A DNA stretch of 64,000 bases from Salvator merianae (lineage: Eukaryota; Chordata; Lepidosauria; Squamata; Teiidae). The stretch is from assembly GCA_003586115.2 (NCBI GenBank), contig QVOM02000072.1, positions 3,066,361 to 3,130,360 on the forward strand, given 5' to 3'. Shown here piece by piece: positions 1-12,057 of this stretch. Each line of letters starts with the position of its first letter. Position 1 is the first letter of the stretch. The translations under genes and the position numbers were made by a program. The notes under the pieces are model-generated. The model worked only from the letters and a program-made list of their open reading frames with translations, searched no databases and was not told the DNA's origin.

Positions 1-2214
1 TGTTAAGCAATTGTATTTCACAAGCACCATTCTTGAGAACATCACAACTCTTTTTGAAGTGTGGGAATATCTGGACTTGTAATCTCATTGTTGATGGAGG
101 AGGGACTGTTGTATGAACCAGACGAACTACATACAGTCACTTGCATCTCTGCAAATGCCAGATACCACACCAGGGATGCCTGTGTAATTTTTTGTCAAAG
201 GGGACAAGCCAAGGCACGAGCTGCTCCACAAATTTTCCATACACTTCGCTGTAATTCTGAAGGCCCATAAGCATACCCCCCCATTTGCCTCTGGAGTGCC
301 CTCAGCAAGGGTCAGGGCAGTGGACAGCTTGTGTGTAGAGCCCAGTCAGACTCAATAGGAATGCCAGAGCTAATTGTGTGTGTGTGGGCATGCACAGAGA
401 TATTCTGGTAACTCCAAATAAAAGCATAGGCAAGCACACTCATTGCCCTTACCTCCCATAGTACACTTGGAACACCAGGGGTATAAGCCCACATGTTTAT
501 TGTGGCCATGCATTAATTTGCACGGGAAGCCTCTGAGCATCCAAGTGATTTCTTGCAGAGCCCAAAAACAAAGCTGGAATGCCTGAACTAACTTTACATA
601 TAGGGTGAAAGGCTTCATGGTGGACCTGGGTTTCAATACAATGAACCCCGCAGCTTCAAAACTGTTCCTGGGGCCAAATATATAAATTCCCTATTTGTTT
701 GAGGAGTGTATTACATAACAAGGCAAGGGTTTGTTGAGTAGATGGCTTCTGTTCAGAGCCCTAGAGAACCATTAGGGAGGCCACAGCAAACTAGTGGGAA
801 AAATTTATGACAACTCCAGGCAAAGGTGCTAGCCACTTACTAGTTCCCATGTGTGCTGCAAGAGGAAAATAACCTTCCTTAACCATAGTCAGAGCCTGGA
901 AGGCAGGTCCAAGAAGCTCAATCTTTTCCCATCCCTTAGCCAAGGAAGGTGTGGGAAATGGAAACTGCTGAAGAACTTAGTGAGCTTACAAAAACGTAGT
1001 GAAAAGGAACACTTAAACAATCAGTGGTGGTGAGCTGGAAAAATTAAGACCAGAAACACTTGATGTATTTTGTGGAAATAATGTGCATGTTAGTTGCATT
1101 TCATGATACATAGTTTGCACAGTATTTGCACAAATATATATAGCATTTAACATAAATTTAGTGCTATGGTTGGGTCATATTTACTTGGAAGCAAAAAGCC
1201 TCCCTCTCATGGTTCTACTTAATGCAAAAGTTGCAATAAGAAAATAGCATGCATGAAGGATGTTTTTCAGTAGCATTTCTAGGTAAGTAAAGCCCAACAT
1301 GTATTTGCTCCTTGCTTTCCAGTAGTTTGATTGTGGAAACTATAGAAAGGAAATGAAGGTAAAATGAAAGATCTGTTTGGCTCTTAAGGCTGAATTGTCA
1401 GTATCCATTGGCCTCCTTATTTGGTTACAAAGAGTAGGTGCTGTGAGGTTTGCTTTGAACTGCTAATTTTATGTTGTCAACTTGAGTGGTGTATAAATTA
1501 GGATAAGATGAAAGTTCATACATAAATAAATGCTCAACAAACCCAGCAAAGCACCTAATTGAGGGTAGCCTTTTTGATCTGCTTACTTTACTGATTATGT
1601 ATTGGTGGTAACAGTACAGTATAACAGAAAGTCAAATATACATCACATAATATACAAGCTACAAGCTGCAGTCACATAGGCACTTTAAAGCTTTTGGCAT
1701 AATATTGCATCAGAGTAATATTTACACAGGTGTTTCTAGAGGAGATGAAACTAGTAGCAAGAGTTCAATGTCTTTTGCTTATCAGTACTTAAGACAACAC
1801 TCACTTTGAAGGGTCAGTTACTGCTTTTTCGCATAGCCTTGTATAATCTGACCACAAATTTCTCCTTCGGTTTTTATCTTAGCGGCAATAATCCTCTAAA
1901 GATTGTTTCATCTCTAAAAGTAGAGGTTGTCCATGAGAGATGAGTAAAGATAATATACTGCTCTCTTTCTTGAGATCAAGGCAGGTGAGATGAAATGTCA
2001 GAACCCTAGCTTGAATGTATGGATAGCTTGGGTGTCAAAATATATCCCCAGGTTTCTCAGTCATAGAACCATCATTCCTTGCCTTTGGGCATTCATGTTA
2101 AGGTATTAAGCATATTTGCTTGTTTGTAACAGGTGCAGAGTAGCTGCCAGAAGCAGAATTGCTTCTCTAGAATTGCCAGGCAGAAATTCGGCCTGTATAG
2201 GCCACCTCGCTTTC
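1..2214. other. Unannotated intergenic or upstream-intron DNA
   Basis: AT-rich sequence with only short open frames on both strands (60-90 codons), none with recognisable protein similarity or flanking splice signals. A short TG run lies near 374-386. I see no gene, RNA gene or clear repeat here. Confidence 0.6.
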
Positions 2215-2350
2215 CCCATGTTATGTATTTATTTATTTAAATTTGTATAATCTTTCACCCAGAGGTCTCAGGGCTAGTCATATAAAACATTAAGATGTAT
2301 CAATTAAGATCAATTACAATTTATCCACTGCCCTCAAACTGGAGCTTTAA
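2215..2350 (-). repeat. L2/CR1-type LINE 3' tail fragment
   Basis: A run of TATTTATTTATTT is followed by a decayed version of the motif that ends many squamate L2-type LINEs: a degenerate 'accgccc', then AGGTCTCAGGG, then an A-rich stretch. The A-rich end faces left, so the element is on the - strand. Only the 3' tail is present; no coding part is visible. Confidence 0.5.
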
Positions 2351-4169
2351 ACATGAAAATGTAAACATCTGAGAGGGACAGAACTAGTTATGCAGCTCCT
2401 AATAATCAGGCAGGTATATGTATGACAATTGGTAAGAAAGTGTTCTAACAGAAATAGATCTTAGTGAATCAGGTGCTGAGTGGCATATAAAAAGTTCCCG
2501 TTTGGGTTTGGTCACTGGCACCAAGCAGCTTGGCTATAGCCCTAAAGCATGTACATACAGCCATTTTTTTTTTCATTTTGGCATTTTCTATTCCTCTCTC
2601 CAATTAGATAGAAAGCAGGATTAATTGCTGGTGTTCGTTATCTGAGGAACACAAGGACCTTTCCTAAGAAGGGAAGCAGTTCAGTGTTCTTTTGGATTAA
2701 GTATACCATTTAGATGTGATTTTTATGTAGTTCAGGAAAGGAACAAATTACTTTCTCAGTCTACCTATTCCTTGTTCTGACTCAGTGCTTCATGCTAATA
2801 AAGACTAAAGGGGAGAGAGGTTCATATCCTTTTTCCCCCTAGTTATTGAACTGGCAGATTATCTAAAAATTGAAAGGCCTAGTAGGAGTGTTGAAGTATA
2901 TGCTAAACCCTGCGTGTTCTGTTGAAAGGGAGGCTTGTTTGATCTTCTGGCACTGTATTGTGCCAACACATGGGATTTTACTGTATAGCACAAGCTGCTT
3001 ATATTGGCTCTGCTGTCAGCTCTCATTTTCACACAGCTCAGAGACCATAAATAAACAGACCCCACTGTCAGGAAGTTCTGGTTTTAACAGTTTCAGATCA
3101 GAGATTTGTCTCTTCTGAAGCTTAAGATACTTTGCATATTGGGCCTTGCACAAGGTACAGCTATGTCTGCTATGTAGATAAAATTCTCTTACCTCTCTTT
3201 TCATGCCTTTATTTTAAACTATAGGTATGCTTCTGAAAATCAAATGGGTGATGTATGCAAAGTACATCTCAAAAATAATAAACCATTAAGTCTATTAATG
3301 TAGCCCAACAAAATGTTGAAGACAAAGTATTTGTCTGAACTTAGATGGCACGATGGTTAACCCCCCCTTCTCTGTTTTTTCTCTTAACTCGATTGTTAGA
3401 AATGTTTAAGGACTGAGTGGTCTTTTGTAGCAAGGCTAGGCAGAGAGTAGGAAGGAACTGAGTGTCTTAGACTGCTGATGGAAACTTTCTAATAGTCGTT
3501 TCCATATTTGTAAAATTGAGACAAACCTGTTTTCATTTATTTAGTTGACAGGAGACAAATTTGTCTGTGGCAGCTTCCCATAAGCAGAAGTTCTAGGTGT
3601 CCAGAGACCAGGAAATATGGTCCTTCAGTTTTGAACTAACTGAAGTTTCTCTGTGGCAAGCATAAATTTCATCAGTGTTTTAAGCTTCAGACAGATATTA
3701 GAGCTCTGAGTGCATTGAGAAAACATAGTTCCGGTATGGGAAGCAATTCTGTTTTCAGAACATTTTGAATTTCTAGGAGTATTTTAACCCATAATTCTTT
3801 AACCACCACATATGAATATATGTTCTCTTTAGCTTCCTTCAGTGCTAGCATGATGGCAATATGGCTCTATTCGTGTGTGTTGTGGTTGGAGTTAAGTACC
3901 ATCTGTACCTAAGTACCTTTAAGACTCTTCTCTTATATTTGCACATATGTATGTAGAAATCTTAACCACTCTTTTTCAGAAGCCAAATTCCTAAATCCGT
4001 TTCATGGTTTTTTAGGCCTGGGAAGCCTTTGTTACCAAGCCAGATATTTAACACCAATCCACTGTCCTCAGCACAGTTGAACGTGTTCTAGCAGCTAGTG
4101 AGCCGCGAGGCAGTGTGTTTTCAGGTGTGGGAGCGGACCTACATGGAAAATGCCCAAGGGGAGTGTTTT
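2351..4169. other. Unannotated intergenic DNA
   Basis: No exon, RNA gene or confidently named repeat was recognised. The overlapping open frames near 2,859-3,204 on both strands are under 85 codons and show no protein-like pattern. A poly-C run begins near 3,361. Confidence 0.55.
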
Positions 4170-4745
4170 AGATGCACTGTGTTGGGCTACTCTTGCACTC
4201 TTACATTGGGTTGCCCTTGAGATGTTTTGGCAACTGCAACTAGTGCACAACACACCAGCAAGGCTACTTCAAGTCAGAAGGAACTGCAGGTCCTAAAGGA
4301 ACTGCACTGGTTTCCAATTTGCTGTCAAGCCCAATTCAAGGTGCTAATACTGAATTATAAAGCCCTTAACAACTTGGGCCCCAAATAGCTAAAAAAAGCA
4401 CTCTTCTCATATAGATCAATAAGAGGAGGCTCCTTGGTTGTGCCATAACTATCAGTTGCTAAAACTGCAAGGGCACATGATAGGGGCTTCTATGTGATAG
4501 CTCTCAGCCTGTGGAATGACCTCCTTTTTCAGGTGCATCTACCCCCATGACTGTATACATTTAAATACATGGTGAGGACATACCTTTTTAGCCTAGCCTT
4601 TGGATGGAAAAACAGTTCCCCCCCCCCCAAAAGGCGATTACATGCTGTTTTAGACAGTTCATTTTAAATGGTGTTTTTATATTGTTTTTATTTTAACCTG
4701 CCCTGAGACTAGCAGGTGGGATAGAAGTACAAATAAATAATAAGT
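4170..4745 (+). mobile_element. Decayed L2-clade LINE, 3' end of RT ORF and 3'UTR
   Basis: On the + strand the region reads as the end of an L2-type reverse transcriptase with many frameshifts and stops. Pieces resembling 'QLQLVHN.PARLL', 'LKELHW..', 'ALNNLGP', 'LWNDL' and a final 'HLFSLAF'-like block appear in the order expected for L2. The 3' end carries CCTGCCCTGAGACTAGCAGG and an AAATAAATAATAA tail. An 11-base poly-C run near 4,618-4,628 lies inside the element. The element is 5'-truncated and non-functional. Family assignment rests on motif order, not alignment. Confidence 0.75.
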
Positions 4746-5923
4746 GGTGCAGCAGAGAGTTTCAGCCTGCAGAGCATGTAGACATGAAGCATCACTCACT
4801 GCCAGAGCAACGTGTGAGGGGGACCATTGAACTGCAGTACTGACCAACCGAGCAACCTGACAACTTTACCAGGAAATTGGGTATAGAGGAAGAAAAGACT
4901 CATGCATGATCTGAACTTCATGGAAAACGGGTGTTGGAGTAGTGACAGTTGTTGGAAATTATTCCCGATATTCTATTGGGTTGGTTTGAGGGAAGTTTTC
5001 TCTAGAGCAGAGCAGTCCAGCTTGTTTCGGAGAATTCTTCCTTAGAGCACAGATTAACTCAGGAGGGAGGGAGAACAAGGGATTACTTGATTTGTAGTAT
5101 TTATTTATTACTATTTATTACTCTTTGCTATGCCAGTTAAGTCGCAGAGAAAGCTATGTGTTTGCAGATACCTTCAGGGATTTTGCCTCAGTCTCTGTCT
5201 CTGAGTTATCTTGATAGTCTTTCTTTTCCAAGGTACTTGATACTGTGATAAAAAGCCAGCCCTTTCTACAGGATGAGGAGGTAAATATAGTACTATTTTC
5301 ATATTTAATGCTAATATGTTACATTTGTAAATAATAGTTCTTCCACTGTACTGAAATCATGGTTGCCAGAACAAGTATTTACAGACCTTGAAGCTTTGCT
5401 AACTCTGTAAAAACTTTTAATATCCTTCATATTCTTGGACTGCTTTATAAGATACAGCAGAGAACCCAATAAAAGATAAAAATAAATATTAAAGGGCATC
5501 CCTTATGTGTCCATCAGAATATTCAAATTAGAGGAGCCAAAGTAACTTTCAAAGTCATCTGTAAACAAGGAGCTTTACAACTTTGCAGAGACCATGCTTA
5601 GGCAGAATACCAAGCAAAAGCCCCCCATTTAAAGAGATTAGTCAGCACTGATTTTTCTATTCCTGAAGACAAAGCCAGAAATCAGTGTGAAACCTATTAT
5701 TATTGTTTGATCCTTGATGTCCTCAGCAAGATAAATAGCTGTAAGAAGTACTCTCCAACATCTTGGTACCAAAAATAACCATTTTTTACATCAGCATTTA
5801 GTAAGAAAATAAAAATCTGTTCTTACATGAAGACCCTACTTTATGTTCTTGCAGTCTTTTTTGAAAGAGGTGGAATTAGTTTGCTTAATTTTCTATATGA
5901 AAGAAGCTGCCTGTTACTTGCCT
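4746..5923. other. Unannotated intergenic DNA
   Basis: No gene or confidently classed repeat was recognised. Short open frames, such as the 62-codon one on the - strand at 5,311-5,499, have no recognisable similarity. Confidence 0.55.
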
Positions 5924-6133
5924 TTTGTTGTTGTTGTTGCTGTTGTTGTAGTACTACTGAGTCATATCGAATTCCTGGTTGACTGCATGGGTGCCTCCAT
6001 GGACCCCTCCATGCAGTTTTCTTGGCAGAGATACACAAGCAGTTTGCCATTACCTACTTTCAGGGAGAGCCTGGGGATTGAACCAGCAACCATCTGCTTT
6101 CCAGGCTGCTTGCATTACCACTGAGCTACTTTC
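5924..6133 (-). mobile_element. tRNA-derived SINE with AAC-rich BovB-like tail (Sauria-SINE-like)
   Basis: On the - strand the head is a tRNA-like pol III promoter. The A box (TAGCTCAGTGGTAATGC) is at 6,112-6,128 and the B box (GGTTCAATCC) at 6,075-6,084. A body of about 120 bases follows, and the 3' end reads toward ACTCAGTAGTACTACAACAACAAC, resembling the BovB LINE tail that squamate Sauria SINEs share. The + strand shows this tail as (GTT)n near 5,926-5,949. The pol III boxes and tail are seen directly; the Sauria name is inferred from recalled structure. Confidence 0.75.
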
Positions 6134-7261
6134 CTTTATGAATAAAAAAGAATGATGATCTGAACAATCTAACTCTCCCCTCTGTCAGGGCTGGGAGGTG
6201 TAGTTGTTGGCACCAAAAGCACTGGGTTGTGGCTGGCAGGGTTGGGAGGTTTAAATCGTACCCTTTCCAGACTGACTTTCCAGACTCTTCTTTCCACATA
6301 TTCTTTGCATTAATATTATTGTGGACTGATCCCCCGTGTATGATCTTTTCTGGAAAGTGTAAGATCCCTGATGTTCTTAATTTTGGTCACTTCAAAAACA
6401 AAATGGCTGCTTTTATTTTAAAAAAAGTCATCTTCAACAATTTACATTGGACTGACAGGTCAAACAGTCTAAGAGACTTAGCCGTTAAGCACAGTTGTCT
6501 GCCTTGAGTAGGCTCTGATGGCTTTTTATGGTTTTGGATATATTAGGCAGGGATGATATAATCAGAGCTCTGGTTCCCACAGGAAACTAGAAAAGTCCAT
6601 GACTAATAGTAAACACCAACCAAAATCTGAAATTGCAGAAGGTTGTGTAGGTTTTTGCGTAATGATCCTGAAGGACTATAGAAGGAGAGAAGTGCTTTTT
6701 ATCCGTTCTGCTAAAAAAGTGTATCAATCAGACTTGTGGTGATGTTTATGTTGTTAGCACTGGATAGTGAACTATATTTCAGCATTGTGTGTTAGAGTCA
6801 AGTGATCCCTGTTTACCTCTCCAGGGCAGTTTTGGCAAGATGAGAAGCATCTTCATTGTAGTTTGTACTAATGTGAAGCTGTGGTTAGTGTTGCCTGCGC
6901 CTTATTGATAAAAGACAAGATCTGGCATATAAAGGCTTCCTATTTGGATTTGATTACTAGCATCAGTAGTCTTGCTACAGGCCTGTCTGTTGTCCTTACT
7001 ACATTGTATTTAACCCCAACTTAGGTTTGTCCAGTTCAATCATAGTCATAAAATTTAAAATGGAAGCAAGTGTTTCCAGTCTTATGCCTATGCTGGAACA
7101 GTGGATGGATTATGCGTGCATGAATTGTACACCCATGATGCTAAACTGTTTAGTGTTTTATACAAAAACGTTTTCCCTTCTTGTACCAGCCTTTGTAAGT
7201 CTGGTAATTTAGAGATTGTTATTATCTTTATATTTTAAAATCAGTGCTTAAATATATTACA
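6134..7261. other. Unannotated intergenic DNA
   Basis: No recognisable coding exon, RNA gene or repeat. Open frames (for example + 6,229-6,507, 92 codons) lack any familiar motif. Confidence 0.55.
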
Positions 7262-7543
7262 CAGAATTTCATGAGTTTAAGAAAGTGTTAGACAAATTCA
7301 TGGAGGACAGGAGTATCAATGGCTACTAGAATTGATGCCTAGGTATTGCCTCCAGGTTGGAGAGACACGCTGGATGCCTCTAAAGGCTGCTTGCAGGGAA
7401 TTGAGGCCAGGTGAGGTTTTTGACTTTGACTTCTGCTTGAGAATGCCCAGAAGCAATTGGTGGACAACTGTGTGAGACACGATGCTGGATTAGGTTATGG
7501 CCTGAGCCAGCAGGGTTTTTCTTATGTTCTTATGAATCAAGAA
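7262..7543 (+). mobile_element. CR1 LINE 3'UTR fragment
   Basis: The segment includes 'acaaattcatggaggacagg', 'caatggctactagaat', 'gcttgagaatgcccagaag', 'gatgctggatta' and 'gccagcagggtttttc', and ends in TTATGTTCTTATG. That order, with the octamer-like 3' end, is the signature of amniote CR1 3'UTRs. The same modules occur inverted at 41.3-41.8 kb and in part at 18.5 kb, which supports a dispersed family. No coding sequence is included. Confidence 0.8.
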
Positions 7544-8675
7544 ATTTATGGGTTCAAAGGGTTATTAGCTACCAAAGCAGAACTCTGCGGTGACATTCTA
7601 TTTTAAAACTTCTCCTTTATCTCAAGTGTGAATTGAGTCTGCCACTGTGGCAGCTGAGTTTGATCACCCTCAAGGTCTCACTTGTTCCAGTGAGGCCTTG
7701 GATTTTCTGTTAATATACAGTGCAGATCCCTGAGCCCTGTATTCTGCCACTTCAGAACATTAGCCTCAATGTTTATGACAGAGAAGGTGTTGTTAGATTT
7801 TTATGCAGCCTCCTACTCTGACAAAATTTATTTTGGTTTACAGATTCTGGCTTGACACTGTCACAAATGGGCCTGGTTTAAAGGAAGACAGTAAGCTGTG
7901 GACAGTATTATATTGCTGAGCTATGCTAGTCCATGCTAAGGGGAAACCTAATGTGATTACCATATAAGACTTCCTTTTTTCCATAAAAAAAAACACACAC
8001 AAAAAAAACTCCTCTCCTAAAATCACCCTGCATCCTATTTTTAGTTCCTTTTTGCTATGTTCCTTGCCAAGTTATGAGTGCATCCTGTATGCCAGTGTGT
8101 CTTACATGATGGGAACAAGATACATTATGCAAGCTGGCGTGTTTTTAAGCTAGTGATGTGGGGCAGAAGAAATGTCTCATTGCAAAGAGTCTGCTCTCTT
8201 GAGACGTTGACAAACCTGAGGCTCTTAAAACCCATGGACTTTCAGCTGGTTGCCTTTTTTCTCTTCCTGTCTCAGTGAGGACCACATATGTTCCAGTAAC
8301 CCACTTGCAGCTGACTCTCTGTAGCCATACTCTGTTTTGTTTTGTTTTTTGCCATAATCTGGCTATTAAACCACAGTAGCACTGAAAGCAGTTTTTTGTT
8401 AAAGGCCCTGAGCTGACTTTTTTTAACCACAATTGTTGGCGGTGCCCAGACTGTGGTGATGTTTTTCTGCCATTTCTTTGCTGGAACCTTCCATGGATAT
8501 CGACTTCACTTTCAGCCCAAAGTAAGCCATCACTCTTAGTGTCATCTGCAGAGTTCACAAAGAAGTGGAGATTCTGGATAGCAGACGTCTGATGTACTTC
8601 TCTTTTTTTCTTGGTGAGAGGGAACAATAGAGGAAACAGGCAGGAGGGGACATGACAAAGGAAGTGGTAGTGGCT
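7544..8675. other. Unannotated intergenic DNA
   Basis: Contains the right part of the longest open frame in the window (- strand 8,145-8,723, 192 codons). That frame has no recognisable domain and its upstream end runs into a repeat, so I do not call it a gene. Nothing else is supported. Confidence 0.5.
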
Positions 8676-8774
8676 CCTCTCCAGATGTTTTGGATCACAT
8701 TTCTCATTGGTGCCAGTCAGCATTTGCTGCTTTGGGCTGATAGACGTTAAAGTCCAAAATATCTGGAGGGTGCC
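8676..8774. mobile_element. Short palindromic MITE-like repeat
   Basis: The left arm CCAGATGTTTTGGAT (from 8,680) and right arm GTCCAAAATATCTGG are near-perfect inverted repeats (13 of 15 matches) separated by about 55 bases. The outer sequence TCTCCAGATGTTTTGG and the inner 'aaagtccaaaat' match a hairpin repeat that I recall as very common in squamate genomes (CCAGATGTTTTGGACTACAA). It is non-coding. Confidence 0.6.
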
Positions 8775-9902
8775 ATGCTGGCAAGGGCTGTTTCATGAAA
8801 CTAACTGTTGTCCCTCTCCCAGGACCATTCCTGTATTGGAATTAGTGATAAGCAGCGAACATACACACTATCTTCCTCACCTGCATTCTTATGGTGTCCT
8901 CCATGAAGCAATGCCTTGCTTTTGTTTTGTTTATAAGGCACAGTTAAGCTGTGCTTGGCACTGTCTCCTTTTCTCCTGGTCCCGCTGAGCTACAGCTATC
9001 ATCATTCCTTGCCATCATACCATCTGGGTAATTCACAATACCTTGAGAGGCCACATATTAATCACCTCTGTCATAAATATACATAAAGCAGACTTTTTAA
9101 AAATACTAATAGTTGAACTCTCTTGCTGTTGCAGTCATTCACTTGAATTTGTATTGAAGCAAGTTTTCACAATTCCTGGAAACTGCATGCCCTTTTCAGG
9201 CTTTGTAGCTAGTCAGTTGTGGTTGAGTCACTATGCTTTGTTCCTGCTGATATCATTGATGTTCAGAGCTGGTTGTTACCACTTCAGACAAATTTTGCAG
9301 GCATTACAGATGACTGACTGAAATGATACCTAGCAAATAATGTATTATTGGGGAATTGGTGGAAATGGAAGAGTGAATAATACTTAAAACAGATGTTCTT
9401 ATCCATTTGTTTTTAATAATTCCACCAAGAGACTGAAAATACAAGAGGAAAGGCAAACTTCATGGCAGTGGGACACAAAATATGGTGATTTCCAAATGAT
9501 GATGGACTAAACTGTCATTGGTTCTAGCCAGGCATTGTGGAGTTTACAGGGCTTCATAAACTTTCAGTAAGTAATGAATTGCTCTTGTAATACTAAAGAT
9601 CTTAGGCATTCAAACACATGCTGGAGAATGTTAGATTGTGAACATGGAGCCAATAAAGCAGCTTTTGTCTATGTTAAAGAGAACCTTGTGTTAAAAATGA
9701 GAATGACAATGAATTATAAGTGTTAGCATGGTTTCCAAAATTCAACATGGGATTGGCTCCAAAGATTATAATGAAATTATATAAACTTACAATCTACAGT
9801 TTTAAAAAGTGATCTATTTTTCTATAAGAAAATTCAATGTATTTAGCTTGAATAGCCAATTTAATACATATCAAAGACTGTTGCTTTTCTGTTGTGCTTT
9901 TT

Positions 9903-9930
9903 TAGTACCTCTGAGTGCTCAGAGGTACTA
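9903..9930. repeat. Perfect 13-bp inverted repeat, 2-nt spacer
   Basis: The arm TAGTACCTCTGAG (9,903-9,915) is followed by TG and its exact reverse complement (9,918-9,930). It could extrude as a cruciform or fold as a tight RNA hairpin. No flanking feature gives it a function. Confidence 0.9.
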
Positions 9931-11987
9931 GTTTATCTGTGCTGACAGAAGTGGTCTTTAACTGTGAGACTAATTATAACTGAAGCTGGATAATTCTTTG
10001 CTTTACTTATGCTTTTACAGATCTATCTCTAAGGAAATTGTTCCATAGCTTCTAACTGGGAGGGCCTTTTTAACTCTGCAAAGTATGGGACAGTTTGCGC
10101 AGACCTGGCTACAGAAACATTTAAATTATATTAGTCTGTGTCAGGCATGTTTGGTGACAAGTAAAACAAATTCCTCTTCTGAAATGCCACATTGAACGAA
10201 TGTCTCAAATTATCTGCATGCAGTATTTCCTACTGTCACAGTAAATTGTCTGCTCCCCCACCAATTAATTATAGATTTAAATTGCCTCAAGGGATCACCT
10301 CAGTCTCTGTCCAAATGCCAAGACACTAGTTCAGCTTTATGCAAACTTATAGCGAACTGCTAAAGGTAATAGTAGCCTAACTCCTGGTATGATTTTCATA
10401 TTCTTTTTTTTCTTCCATAAGATAACAGAAACCTTATTTGGCTACTTCCTCCATTAGATAATTATTGAGAGGTTATTAAGAGACCTTCATGCTTGGCTCT
10501 TATTACAGCAGTGAGAATCAGTATAGTTAATATATTTTGATTCTATATTTTTTTAAATTTCTGAATCATCAAAATCCAAAATGATATTTAAAGTAAATCT
10601 AGTCTTTAGATTTGTTTCCAGCAAGGATGCAGATAATGAATCTATCAGAAAGATTTAGAGCTGCTGTGTTTTTCCATTCACCTCTCTCCTTGGGTCTAGT
10701 TCTGTTGTGAATATCTGGATAAGTTCTGGATGGCCTTGGCCTTGGCCTTGGATGAGTCTGGGTGAAGGTGGAATTGTCTGTGCCTGTTTTGTTTTGGGAA
10801 CAGATAATGATCTCATCTGGTTTTCTGGCTGGGGTGTCTTTCTACTACTTTTGTGATCTGAGCTAGAAGTGTTGCCTGCTAGCAAAAAACTGAGTAGGCG
10901 TCATTCATGCTTGAACTTCCAGTTCTTAGCATAATGTCAGCACCACGGCTGGAGTCTCTGCACTTCCATCTTTTTCTGTTACCCAGTCTCAGCCATGCTT
11001 GCTGGCTTTGTTCACAGATCTTGTTTTCCCTCTTTGTGATGGCTAGCTCTGGAATGCTGATAAGGTGTGGGAAACTGTAGGTTGTTTTGTGAACTTGCAC
11101 CTGGGTTGATGAGATCGTGGGAACGAGGGAAAATCAGTCAGGAATGAAACTTTAATTCCTTGGTCACTCCTTGGCCCTTTGTGTTCTGTTATCAATAAAT
11201 GGAAATAGCTTAAAACTGATGCTACTGCTCTGCCTGGATTTTTCTTAATGTGGCATGGGGTGGTGATTCTGACACATAGAAGCATGATTCTGTGTCTGGC
11301 AAAGGTTTTGTTTATTTGTTGTTCCATTCATAAGCCTTTATTGGATGGTCTAATGGTGGATAACAAAGAAGAAAGCAGATGAAGATTTAAAGGCATAATC
11401 TATGTTAAAAACTGAGTTTAAGATAGTAAATACAAATAACAATTTAAATTAGGTTAGAATGAAATTTAGAAACTTGCACAGAATAGAGCAGTTTGCCTGT
11501 TAGTTCTAGACTCAAAATTCAAACAATTTTGAGGCAACTACTCTGTTGCCAGTTCATCATTTGACCCAATCCAAGTGTGTTTTGGAATGTCCTTCAGCAC
11601 TTCCACTGCTGCACTCTTCTGAACTCCTGCTCCTAGTCTGTTTTCTGAGGAGACTGCCTCCACTCTGACCAGGGCCTGTCAAAGAATCCCCTTTATCTTT
11701 CTCCCTTCTACACTTATAAAGCTGTCTCCGGATCGCAACAGGCCATCGTGGGATCTAAAGAAGATCCTGCAATCATCTTTTACTTCCTCCACCAGATGTG
11801 GGAGGCAATTGTGGATACTCCTGTGTCTGCATGCTGGTTCCATGATTGTTCCTTTTGAAAATACCTGTATACTAGCCAAGCACCCCCCGCTTCCCTTTGT
11901 TTTTTCTCACGCACTTGACTAGCATCCAGGTCTTCTCAAGCGAAACAATCATAGAAGCAGCAAGCAGACATGGGTAAGTGGTGAACT

Positions 11988-12027
11988 ATTATGGGAAATC
12001 CAGCATTATTGTCGGATTTCCCATAAT
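11988..12027. repeat. Perfect 14-bp inverted repeat, 12-nt loop
   Basis: The arms ATTATGGGAAATCC (11,988-12,001) and GGATTTCCCATAAT (12,014-12,027) are exact complements. A second hairpin follows 11 bases later. The pair may be remnants of a MITE or a palindromic repeat. Confidence 0.9.
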
Positions 12028-12038
12028 GCAGTGTTTTG

Positions 12039-12057
12039 GGATATCGCTTTGATATCC
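12039..12057. repeat. Perfect 7-bp inverted repeat, 5-nt loop
   Basis: GGATATC, then GCTTT, then GATATCC. Adjacent to the longer hairpin at 11,988-12,027. Confidence 0.8.

Noticed and set aside
8145..8723. 192-codon open frame on the - strand, the longest in the window
   Set aside because: Its amino-acid sequence shows no domain, its start lies in a palindromic repeat (8,676-8,774), and no splice or promoter context supports it.
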